Source: Chlorobaculum parvum NCIB 8327
GTDB lineage: Bacteria; Bacteroidota; Chlorobiia; Chlorobiales; Chlorobiaceae
Assembly (NCBI RefSeq): GCF_000020505.1
Contig: NC_011027.1
Span: 480,001-544,000, forward strand
DNA: 64,000 nt
Direction: 5' to 3'
Of the stretch, positions 10,876 through 18,337 are shown one piece after another (position 1 is the stretch's first letter; every line of letters begins with the position of its first letter). Under the pieces are notes generated by a model. The model made no database searches, was not told the DNA's origin, and was given only the letters and a program-made list of their open reading frames with translations. The translations under genes were made by a program, and so were the position numbers.

Positions 10876-11877
10876 ATGCCTGCAAAACGGATAGCTGTGA
10901 TTCTTGCCGCGCATGGCGAAGCTGAAACTTCGGGTTTCCTTGAGAATTACCGGGTGAGTCTCCACACCCTCCAGCGGGCTTCCGAGCTTATTGCCGTTCC
11001 CGCGCCGTTGCAGCACTTTATTTCGTTCAGTTCCTCTCTTCGCAAAAAAGCTGCCAGTCGTGGCGGATCGCCGCAGAATTTGTTGACCCGGCGGCAGGCC
11101 TCCGCGCTTCAGAAGCTGCTCGACCAGCGCTTTCCGGCGTCGTGCCCGGGCATTTCGTTCGAGGTCATGGCGGCGTTTTCGGCATCCGAGCCCTCTGTCG
11201 AAGCGCTTGTCGGCAAGACCCGTCTGTACGATGGACGGATTGTGATGCCGATGGCTCCAGTCGATAACGCCCTGATCTGCGGTTTGCTTTGCGCTTATCT
11301 CGCCGAGACAGCCTCGCCCTCCGAGCTTGCGCGCACAAGGGTGATCGGCAGGCTTTGGAGCGATGAGGCGTTGCATCATGCCTATCTCGACTATCTGTTC
11401 GGACACGGCAGTCTTCCGCCTGTCAGTCAGAAAGAGCGCAATGCACTGATGCTGCTTTTCCACGGAACGCTGGTTGAAGATCGCAATGGTCAGCCGCCGT
11501 CATTCCATACCGGACAGACGGAGACCGCCTCGTTCGCTCGACGGTTGATGGAGCTGATTGAAGCCGATCCCCGGAATCCGTGGGGCACGGTGACGACCGC
11601 GTATCTGAACCACGATGTTGGTGGACGGTGGAGCACGCCGCCCTTCGGGGATGCCTGCCGGGCGCTTGATGGCAAGGGGCTAAGGCATGTGTCGCTTTTC
11701 GCCGCCGGGTACTTTTCTGACGGCAACGAAACTACCGGTCGGGAGCAGCAGTGTTCGGCCTTTGATCCGGATGCTCAGGTCGAAACGATTCCCTGCCTGA
11801 ACGATTCGCCCCGCTTCATCTCCTTTCTCGCCGGCCGGGTGGTGGCTGCTACTCGGCAAATCCTTGCTTTTTCGTGA
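10876..11877 (+). CDS. Ferrochelatase-family protein (divergent)
   Basis: The product is 333 residues. The start ATG 10876 is preceded by AGGAG. Ferrochelatases insert Fe2+ into protoporphyrin IX. The core layout can be followed: LLFHGTLVED near residue 195 matches the catalytic histidine loop (family form S-x-HG-x-P), and VSLFAAGYFSDGNET matches the metal-site segment (family form GFVSD-x-xET), with the glutamate kept. The N-terminus (VILAAHGEAETSGF) differs from the usual 'LLNLGTPD' start. It may be a true HemH, a paralogue for another tetrapyrrole, or a non-catalytic relative. It could be co-transcribed with the adaptor gene upstream. Confidence 0.65.
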   Translation: MPAKRIAVILAAHGEAETSGFLENYRVSLHTLQRASELIAVPAPLQHFISFSSSLRKKAASRGGSPQNLLTRRQASALQKLLDQRFPASCPGISFEVMAAFSASEPSVEALVGKTRLYDGRIVMPMAPVDNALICGLLCAYLAETASPSELARTRVIGRLWSDEALHHAYLDYLFGHGSLPPVSQKERNALMLLFHGTLVEDRNGQPPSFHTGQTETASFARRLMELIEADPRNPWGTVTTAYLNHDVGGRWSTPPFGDACRALDGKGLRHVSLFAAGYFSDGNETTGREQQCSAFDPDAQVETIPCLNDSPRFISFLAGRVVAATRQILAFS

Positions 11878-12060
11878 TATTCGATACCCCCGGCTGTATG
11901 AATCCTGCATTCATGATTTATATTGATTAATGCGGAAAATTTCTCCGAGCAACGAGTGGCGTGCCCGTCACCGCTTCCCGCCTGAAAGCCCGCTGCCGAA
12001 TTCTGAATATCATCCTGCCGCTTTCACGAAAGGCGCAGAGACCAACTACAAGGATTTCTT

Positions 12061-13413
12061 ATGGAGCACAGCAGGGAAACGATCGCGATGCTGATCGATG
12101 CCGATAACTCTCCAAGCGACAAAATCGATTTCATTCTCTCCGAAATGGCCAAGTACGGCGTGGTCAACATCCGGCGAGCGTACGGCAACTGGAAGAGCCA
12201 TTCGCTGAAGGGGTGGGAAGACAAACTGCACGATTACGCTATCCGGCCAATCCAGCAGTTCGATTACACCAAGGGGAAGAACGCCACCGACATGGCGATG
12301 ACCATCGATGCGATGGATCTGCTCTACAGCAAAAAGCTCGATGCGTTCTGCATTGTTTCGAGCGACAGCGATTTCACGCCGCTGGTGATGCGTATTCTCT
12401 CCGAGGGTTTGAACGTCTACGGTTTCGGGCAGAAGTCGGCGCCTGCGCCGTTCGTCAATGCCTGCTCCACGTTCCTGTATGTTGAATCGTTCTGTGGCGG
12501 CCAGGAAAAGACGAAGAACGACAGTGGTCGCCGCAAGAGCAGCCAGGAGCTGAAGCAGGACAGCAAGCTCCTGACGCTGGTCAGAAACGCCGTTGACAGC
12601 GCTCAGGAGGAGGACGGCTGGTCGAATCTGGCAAAGATCGGCAAGCACATCTCGAACCAGGCGTCGTTCGATCCGCGCAACTACGGATTCAAGCGCCTCT
12701 CCGATTTGATCCGCTCCATCGATCTGTTCGAGATCGAGTTCCGCAACAACAACTCCGAACTCTACATCCGCGACAAGCGTAAGGCGCGCAAATTCGAGGG
12801 TGCGCCTGTCGAGGGCGCGGCATCGTCCGACGTGGAGGCTTCGAGTCCGGCTGCATCGGGATCGGAGGTCGCCAAGCCTGCTGAAGCTGAAGCATCATCG
12901 CCTTCGCATGGCTCGTCGAGACCGGCGTATTCCCGGCCAGCAACTGTGGAGGTTAAGCCGGATTCTGATCATTCATCCGAGCCGGAAACGATTTCTGCAA
13001 AGCCAGCCGAGGCGGAAGCAACTGCGCCAGTTGCGGAAAAATCGGAGCCTCTTTCCCCGAAGGCTGTCGATCCGGAGCCGGTGGTCGCAACGCCTGCCGA
13101 ACCGGAAGCTTCCGCAACGTCATCCTCAACCGAAGCCAAGCCGAAAAGGGCGACGAGGTCACGAACGACCAAGCCTCGGTCAACTTCTGCCAGAAAGACG
13201 AAAACGACCACGGCTGAAAAAGAGAACGAGGCTCCAAAGGCTGCTGAAGAAGTCAGTGTTACGGCGCCCGAGCCTGCGGAGCCCGAGGCGGCTCAGAGTT
13301 CGGCAGAAACGCCAGAGCCCGAGAAAAAGCCAAAACGAACAACACGTCGCCGCACGACTCGTAAAAAGAGCGAGCCAGAGAGCGCATCTGCACCAGCCGA
13401 ACCAGAAGGGTAG
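12061..13413 (+). CDS. NYN-domain putative RNase with OST-HTH (LOTUS) domain and basic/acidic tail
   Basis: The product is 450 residues in three parts. Residues 1-150 are a NYN (PIN-like) domain: AMLIDADNSP carries the first acidic site, KNATDMAMTIDAMDLL the middle one and FCIVSSDSDFTPLV the last. Residues 167-243 look like an OST-HTH/LOTUS RNA-binding domain (WSNLAKIGKHIS ... YGFKRLSDLI ... ELYIRDK). The remainder is a disordered tail of Ala/Pro/Glu with two basic blocks sharing KPKR-x-TR-x-RTT. NYN-LOTUS proteins are predicted endoribonucleases. The tail resembles histone-H1-like nucleic-acid-binding tails. The RNA target is unknown. A Shine-Dalgarno-like AAGGA precedes the start. Confidence 0.85.
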   Translation: MEHSRETIAMLIDADNSPSDKIDFILSEMAKYGVVNIRRAYGNWKSHSLKGWEDKLHDYAIRPIQQFDYTKGKNATDMAMTIDAMDLLYSKKLDAFCIVSSDSDFTPLVMRILSEGLNVYGFGQKSAPAPFVNACSTFLYVESFCGGQEKTKNDSGRRKSSQELKQDSKLLTLVRNAVDSAQEEDGWSNLAKIGKHISNQASFDPRNYGFKRLSDLIRSIDLFEIEFRNNNSELYIRDKRKARKFEGAPVEGAASSDVEASSPAASGSEVAKPAEAEASSPSHGSSRPAYSRPATVEVKPDSDHSSEPETISAKPAEAEATAPVAEKSEPLSPKAVDPEPVVATPAEPEASATSSSTEAKPKRATRSRTTKPRSTSARKTKTTTAEKENEAPKAAEEVSVTAPEPAEPEAAQSSAETPEPEKKPKRTTRRRTTRKKSEPESASAPAEPEG

Positions 13414-13479
13414 AAAAGGACGTGCATCTTACTGGGCTTAGAGGAAAGAAGAAGTAGCGCTGATTTTCCAGGATTTTTG

Positions 13480-14454
13480 ATGTTCAGCTATCGAAGGGGC
13501 GGTTTGCGAACCGTCCTTTCGATTTTGGGCAAAACGGCTTTTTATTGCATGGACAATCTCATTCTTATTGCGGTCTCTTTTACGGCGGGTCTGCTCATGC
13601 GCCGTTTCAGTCGTATGCCGGAGCAGACCCCTTTGGCGATGAATGCGTTCATTATTTACGTTTCATTGCCGGCCATGGTGCTGTTTTATCTTCACGGCCT
13701 CGATTTCAGCCCGGCGATGTTCCTGCCCGCTTCGATGCCGTGGTTGACTTTCGGGCTTTCAGCGCTCTTCTTTGTCGTTGTTGGTCGGCTGCTCAAGCTT
13801 CCGCGCGCGACAGTCGGGTCACTGATTCTCTGCGGCGGGCTGGGCAATACCTCGTTTTTCGGTTTTCCTATGATCGAGGCGTTTTACGGGAAGCAGGGGA
13901 TCGCGCACGGCATCATCATCGACCAGCTCGGCAGCTTCATGGTGGTCTCGATTCTCGGCGTCACCGTAGCCGGGGTCTATTCGCATGGAAGTGCGGACGC
14001 GAGAAGCATCGTCAAGCGGGTGCTGTTGTTCCCCTCGTTCATCGCTCTGATTGCGGCCGTGCTGCTCAACGATGTGGCCTATCCCGACTGGTTTCTGAAT
14101 CTTATCAGACGCCTGAGTGACATGCTTGCCCCGATGGCGCTTTTCTCGGTCGGCTTTCAGTTCAATCCGGGGCACATCGGCAAAAGCCGAAACACGCTCG
14201 CGCTGGGGCTTGCTTTCAAGCTTGCTGTGGTGCCTGCGGTGATGTTTCTGGTTTATGTGATGGTTGCGGGAATGCACGGCCTGCCTGCGCGGATCACCAT
14301 TTTCGAAGCGGCCATGCCAACCATGATAACCGGCGGCATTATCGCTGCCGAGCACCGGCTCGATCCGCCCCTTGCCAACCTCATGGTGTCGCTCGGGTTG
14401 CTGGTCTCGTTCGTGACGCTTGCGATCTGGACGCTGCTTCTCGGTGGTGTCTGA
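13480..14454 (+). CDS. AEC-family auxin-efflux-carrier-type permease
   Basis: This is an inner-membrane protein of about ten segments in the bile/arsenite/riboflavin transporter-like fold of the AEC family (PF03547). Typical features are an N-terminal NLILIAVSFTAGLLMRR, the glycine/asparagine-rich GGLGNTSFFGFP about a third along, and a late AAMPTMITGGIIAAEH. ATG 13480 has AGGA upstream, but the family usually begins directly with the first helix, which favours ATG 13549 (MDNLILI), so the first 23 residues are uncertain. The substrate is unknown. It converges with cbiO, 18 bp away. Confidence 0.85.
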   Translation: MFSYRRGGLRTVLSILGKTAFYCMDNLILIAVSFTAGLLMRRFSRMPEQTPLAMNAFIIYVSLPAMVLFYLHGLDFSPAMFLPASMPWLTFGLSALFFVVVGRLLKLPRATVGSLILCGGLGNTSFFGFPMIEAFYGKQGIAHGIIIDQLGSFMVVSILGVTVAGVYSHGSADARSIVKRVLLFPSFIALIAAVLLNDVAYPDWFLNLIRRLSDMLAPMALFSVGFQFNPGHIGKSRNTLALGLAFKLAVVPAVMFLVYVMVAGMHGLPARITIFEAAMPTMITGGIIAAEHRLDPPLANLMVSLGLLVSFVTLAIWTLLLGGV

Positions 14455-14472
14455 TTGGCTGGTTGGGAGTTC

Positions 14473-15192
14473 TTACGCCTGTAATCTCAGCGGAAGTTCG
14501 AGGCCGTTGGCTTCGAGCAGGTCACGATCTGCGAGAATTTCTTTTGTCGGGCCGTCGGCGACGATTTTTCCTTTGTTCAGAATGCAGACCCGATCGCATG
14601 TGTCCCAGATGAAATCGAGGTCGTGCGAGACGGTCACCCTTGTCATCGGCAACTCGTTCACCAGCTCGATGAGTTTGCGGCGGTTGCGCGGGTCGAGGTC
14701 GGAGGTCGGCTCGTCCATCACGAGCAGCTCCGGCTGCATGACGAGTACCGCCGTGATGGCGGCAAACCGTTTCTGGCCTTGCGACAGGTGTGCAGGTGGC
14801 TTGTCGCGCAGCTCCCAGAGTCCAAACATCCGGAGCAACTGTTTGGCTTTGGCGCGGCTTTCGTCCTCATTCATGCCGAGGTTTATAGGGCCGAAGAGCA
14901 CGTCGTCATAGAGCCTCGCCATGAAAAGCTGGTCGTCCGGTTTCTGGAACACCAGCCCCACCTTTTTTCGGATTTGCTCAACTGTTTTTTTGTCCGCCTT
15001 CACCTCTCCAATCCGAATAGATCCCTCCTGCGGCAGGAACCAGCCGTTGAGATGGTTGACAAGGGTCGATTTGCCCGCGCCGTTCGATCCTGCAATGCCG
15101 AGCGACTCGCCCTTGCCGAGCTGAAGGTCGATGCCGTCAAGCGCGCGTGTGCCGTCGGGATAGGTATAGGCGAGTTGTTCGATGGCGATCAA
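14473..15192 (-). CDS. cbiO: Energy-coupling-factor ATPase of the Ni/Co uptake system
   Basis: This 239-residue cytoplasmic ATPase powers the CbiMQO-type importer. Motifs: Walker A GSNGAGKST near 36, Q-loop VGLVFQKPDDQLF (the QxPDxQ form typical of ECF ATPases), signature LSQGQKR, Walker B LLVMDEPTSDLD, and switch histidine TVSHD. It is the last gene of the OMP-cbiM-cbiQ-cbiO run, 23 bp after cbiQ. With NikR and a NikR-type dyad upstream, nickel is at least as likely as cobalt, so nikO would be an equal name. Confidence 0.92.
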   Translation of the reverse strand: MIAIEQLAYTYPDGTRALDGIDLQLGKGESLGIAGSNGAGKSTLVNHLNGWFLPQEGSIRIGEVKADKKTVEQIRKKVGLVFQKPDDQLFMARLYDDVLFGPINLGMNEDESRAKAKQLLRMFGLWELRDKPPAHLSQGQKRFAAITAVLVMQPELLVMDEPTSDLDPRNRRKLIELVNELPMTRVTVSHDLDFIWDTCDRVCILNKGKIVADGPTKEILADRDLLEANGLELPLRLQA

Positions 15193-15215
15193 GCTGATAC
15201 TCTCCGGTTAGTGAT

Positions 15216-15971
15216 TCAGAAAAGATACCGGATCAGGCCGAAAAGCGTTCCGGCAATGGCGACGGCGGCAAGGTCGTTTGCTTTGAGGGCGAGGGCTGGG
15301 CGTTGTTCGGCAAGCGCCGTGCGGAAACCTCGCGCGTTCATGGCCATGTAAATCCGTTCGGCGCGTGCGGTCGTCCGGATGAGCAGCGAACCGATAAGTT
15401 TCGCGGTGACGAGCGCGCCTTTGCCGTGGCCATCGAAGCTTCGCAGGTCGCGCGCTTTCTGCATCATTCCGGCCTCCTCGGCAAGCAGAAAGCTGTAGCG
15501 GTACACGAGCAGCAGTTGTGTGACGAACACCTCCGGCACGCCGAGGCCGCGCAAGGCCGTGCCGAACCGGTGGAACGGCATGACGGCCATGAGCCAGAGC
15601 AGGGTGGAGAGGGTGAGCAGGGTTTTCAGCACGATGACCGTCGCCGAAATCATACCTCCGGTGATGCTGAATCCGGCAATGGTCAACGCGGTTGTGCGGT
15701 CAAGAAAGAGATTCCCTGCGGCCATGAACGCGATGAAGGGCGAGACGATGACGAGCCGTTTGAGTATCGGCACAAGCTGGACGGGTGCGGCGGTGAAGAG
15801 CAGCAGCGGAATGGCTGCGAAGGCGAGCACTCCGGCAAGATCGAATTTCGGGATGGAGACGACGACAATGATGAATATGGCGAGAATGATAATCGCTGAG
15901 CCGTCTCCGACAGGCAGTCTGTACGATGAAGCTGAATCGTGCAGACTGCCGATGGTGAAGCGATCCGTCAC
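15216..15971 (-). CDS. cbiQ: Energy-coupling-factor transmembrane protein CbiQ
   Basis: The 251-residue membrane protein scaffolds the ECF importer and couples ATP hydrolysis to CbiM. It has about five hydrophobic segments. The cytoplasmic coupling motif of the family, A-R-x-x-R-S-x-x-x-x-x-x-G, appears here as KARDLRSFDGHGKG and later as RAERIYMAMNARGF. The start overlaps the end of cbiM by 4 bp, which indicates tight translational coupling. Confidence 0.9.
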   Translation of the reverse strand: MTDRFTIGSLHDSASSYRLPVGDGSAIIILAIFIIVVVSIPKFDLAGVLAFAAIPLLLFTAAPVQLVPILKRLVIVSPFIAFMAAGNLFLDRTTALTIAGFSITGGMISATVIVLKTLLTLSTLLWLMAVMPFHRFGTALRGLGVPEVFVTQLLLVYRYSFLLAEEAGMMQKARDLRSFDGHGKGALVTAKLIGSLLIRTTARAERIYMAMNARGFRTALAEQRPALALKANDLAAVAIAGTLFGLIRYLF

Positions 15972-16996
15972 GATTGCGTTGCCGCCGCTGAGTTGTTGCG
16001 GCGGTTGCGGAACAACAGACCTGCAGCGCCGGAAAGCAGCAGCACCATCAGGCTTCCGGCGATGCCGGAGAACGAAGTGCCGACGTTGACGGGTGAGTTC
16101 GGCGATGTGGTTTGATTGTCCGTATGCCTGAAGTCGTAGTCCGGCAGGATGGCCGCCTGTTCCTGAAGTCCGGCCAGCAGCTCGTGAGCATGTTCATCAG
16201 GCGAGGCCAGCTCCTCTTTGCCGGTCACTTTTGCAATCGACCACTCCAGTCCATCCGGGTTTGACGATGCGAACCAGGAGAGCGTACCGCCGATGGCGAG
16301 CGCGGCCACGAAGAGGCTTGCAGTCACGAAGCCGGTTTTCGGTGCGCGAATTTCGGAGGTTGTCTGCAGAAGCCCCGGTTCGGTCGAACGGATGAAGGCG
16401 AGCACGCCCCAGGTCAGCACGCCTTCGGTGATGCCGATGGCGGCGTGGATCGGTAGCATGAAAAGCATGAAGGTGTTGAACGGCAGGTCGGAGATGCCGG
16501 ACATGGTGGTTTGGAGTACCACCGAGAAGGCTCCGGCAAGCAGCCCGAGTGTGGCGGCGGCGATGCTTGCCGTGGCGAGGCGCACCGGAGAATCTCCACT
16601 CCCCGCGATGGGCCGATAGATGAATGGCCAGGCGATGAAGGCCGGGATGAAGGCCATGTTGAAGATGTTGCAGCCCAGCGCGAGCAGTCCGCCGTCCGCG
16701 AAAAAGAGCGCCTGGATTACCAGCACCGAGGCAAGCGTGATGAAAGCCCGCCACGGCCCGAGCAGCACGGCGAGCAGCAGTCCGCCGCCGATATGCCCGC
16801 TCGATCCCGTGCCCGGAATGGTGAAGTTGATCATTTGTGCGGCGAACACGAACGCGCCGAGTACGCCCATCAGCACGGTTTTCGAACCGTCCGAATCGGC
16901 GGCGGTTTTTCGGGCCGACCAGCCGATCATTCCGGCGCTGACCGCCCAGAACGTGCCGCCGACAACCGGTGAGAGCAATGCGTCTGACATGTGCAT
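15968..16996 (-). CDS. cbiM: CbiM-type metal-binding component fused to a CbiN-like PDGLE domain
   Basis: The 342-residue protein is the substrate-specificity subunit. The N-terminus MHMSDALLSPVVGG places His2 at the metal site, as in all CbiM/NikM proteins, which fixes the start at 16996. The CbiM core with SSGHIGGGLLLAVLLGPW spans about 1-215. A linker and membrane helix lead to SNPDGLEWS (PDGLE domain, CbiN/NikN-like), a periplasmic loop, and a last helix ending in positively charged residues. Fusion of M and N functions explains the absence of a separate cbiN. Substrate is Ni2+ or Co2+; NikR nearby favours nickel, while the B12-dependent pigment enzymes of these bacteria make cobalt plausible. 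Confidence 0.92.
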   Translation of the reverse strand: MHMSDALLSPVVGGTFWAVSAGMIGWSARKTAADSDGSKTVLMGVLGAFVFAAQMINFTIPGTGSSGHIGGGLLLAVLLGPWRAFITLASVLVIQALFFADGGLLALGCNIFNMAFIPAFIAWPFIYRPIAGSGDSPVRLATASIAAATLGLLAGAFSVVLQTTMSGISDLPFNTFMLFMLPIHAAIGITEGVLTWGVLAFIRSTEPGLLQTTSEIRAPKTGFVTASLFVAALAIGGTLSWFASSNPDGLEWSIAKVTGKEELASPDEHAHELLAGLQEQAAILPDYDFRHTDNQTTSPNSPVNVGTSFSGIAGSLMVLLLSGAAGLLFRNRRNNSAAATQS

Positions 16997-17019
16997 GGTT
17001 CGTTCTCCCGTGGTTTGGT

Positions 17020-17814
17020 TCAGAAGCGTATCGTTGCGCCGGCGAGCAGCGTCGTATCGGTTTCAGCGTCGTTCAGGCCGCTCCGGATGCCGATATCGAG
17101 GTCGGTATAGTCGCTGACCGCGTAGATCAGGCCGCCGATAATGTAGGCCGGATCGGTATCAGCATCCTTGTCCGAATTGGTCTCGATGCCGATATCGCCT
17201 ACAGCTCTGAGCTTGTCGGTCACGTTCAGTTCACCAGCCATCGATGCGTACCAGATATTTTTTCTCGACGTTTCGCTGAGTTCGTCGAGCTTGTATTCGT
17301 TGTGCCTGTAGCCAAGGTTGAAGTGAAAGGTGGCCAGTTTGGCTTCGCGCGTGGCGATGAGCGTTACGTCACCCGAAACCTTGCCGGTGCCGAGGCCTTT
17401 ATCGTCATCGCCGGTCGGCAGGGTGAGTCCGGGTTTGAGCGCGAGGCTGAAGCCGGTGTCCGGCATCTCGTAAAAGCGCCATTTGATTTGCAGAGCCAGA
17501 TCGCCATAGCCGCTTTCATCGGCCACTTTGACGCCATTCTCTTTTTCGGTGTACCACTCCCAGGGAAGACCGGCGACCAGGTCGATGTTGCTGGTCAGGC
17601 CGTAGGTGAAGGTGGTCCCAATGGCTCCGCCGGTCAACTTGTATGAGGTTCCTCCCTCGGTTTCCTTGTCTCGGGCGGATTCAAATCCGATTTCAATCTG
17701 GCTGTGCCCTTTGCCCTGGGTTCCGGTGTCGTCGGTCTGGAGCGGCATGGCAGCAAAAGTCTGCGTTGAACAGAGCATGAGCGCCGAGGTGAGAAGCTGG
17801 ATTTTTTTCTTCAT
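17020..17814 (-). CDS. Outer-membrane beta-barrel protein (MetA/transporter-like) heading the metal-uptake operon
   Basis: From ATG 17814 the product is 264 residues with a clear signal peptide (MKKKIQLLTSALMLCSTQTFA). The frame is open for 20 more upstream codons, but that start would drop the signal peptide inside the protein and run through the operator. The mature part has alternating short strands (GFSLALKPGLTLPTGDDD, FHFNLGYRHNEY) and ends in a phenylalanine (TIRF), typical of outer-membrane barrels. The closest family I recognise is PF13557 (MetA-pathway/DUF3078-like barrels). It lies 23 bp before cbiM, behind a NikR-type dyad, so a metal-complex porin role is inferred. Confidence 0.75.
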   Translation of the reverse strand: MKKKIQLLTSALMLCSTQTFAAMPLQTDDTGTQGKGHSQIEIGFESARDKETEGGTSYKLTGGAIGTTFTYGLTSNIDLVAGLPWEWYTEKENGVKVADESGYGDLALQIKWRFYEMPDTGFSLALKPGLTLPTGDDDKGLGTGKVSGDVTLIATREAKLATFHFNLGYRHNEYKLDELSETSRKNIWYASMAGELNVTDKLRAVGDIGIETNSDKDADTDPAYIIGGLIYAVSDYTDLDIGIRSGLNDAETDTTLLAGATIRF

Positions 17815-17836
17815 GGAGCGGCTGTTCTTGATTGAT

Positions 17837-17865
17837 GATAGCATGAAAATAAGAATAGTGCTATC
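17837..17865 (-). promoter_or_regulatory. NikR-type operator dyad
   Basis: GATAGCA at 17837-17843 and TGCTATC at 17859-17865 form a perfect 7-bp inverted repeat with a 15-base spacer. Half-site centres are 22 bp apart, the same geometry as the E. coli NikR site (GTATGA-N16-TCATAC). It lies 22 bp upstream of the start of the outer-membrane-protein/cbiMQO operon and downstream of nikR itself. Base identity differs from E. coli, so the assignment rests on geometry and context. Confidence 0.6.
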
Positions 17866-17928
17866 GCCAGACAATACGTAACGGGGTTGAATCGGTTGCT
17901 GTCGAAAAATATTGCAGCTTCGCGACGG

Positions 17929-18333
17929 TCAATCAGCGGATGAGAGGGAGAGGTCGAGATGCTTGACACCGACCAGCACCTTGAGGGCGCTCGAAAGCTT
18001 TTCGATGTCCGGGGCGTTGCCCTTGACGGCGATCACTTCGAGGCAGTTCTCGTGGTCGAGGTGTACGTGCTGGGTCGAGATGATGAGGTCGTGGAAGTCG
18101 TGCTGGATGTCGATGAGGCGGTTGACCAGCTCGCGTTTGTGGTGGTCGTAAGTCATGACGATGGCTCCGGCTACCAACCCGCCTTCGGCGGTGGTTTTGC
18201 GGAGCAGCTCGTTGCGAATGAGGTCCCTGAGGGCTTCCGACCGGCTCTGATAGCCTTGGCCTTTGATGTGCCGGTCGAAAGCCTCGATCAGTTCCCTGTC
18301 GAGCGAAATGCCGAAGCGGTACAGGTCGCTCAC
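17929..18333 (-). CDS. nikR: Nickel-responsive regulator NikR
   Basis: The 134-residue protein has an N-terminal ribbon-helix-helix DNA-binding domain (LYRFGISLDRELIEAFD ... YQSRSEALRDLIR) and a C-terminal ACT-like metal-sensing domain. The square-planar nickel ligands are all present: His78, His89, His91 and Cys97, matching His76/87/89/Cys95 of E. coli NikR. It represses or controls nickel uptake genes. It begins 4 bp after the end of nfnL and is followed by the dyad and the metal-uptake operon, which is its obvious target. Confidence 0.94.
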   Translation of the reverse strand: MSDLYRFGISLDRELIEAFDRHIKGQGYQSRSEALRDLIRNELLRKTTAEGGLVAGAIVMTYDHHKRELVNRLIDIQHDFHDLIISTQHVHLDHENCLEVIAVKGNAPDIEKLSSALKVLVGVKHLDLSLSSAD

Positions 18334-18337
18334 GCGC

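Noticed and set aside
17815-17928. B12 riboswitch upstream of cbiM
   Set aside because: The 114-bp gap is too short and lacks the B12-box. A NikR-type dyad explains the regulation better.
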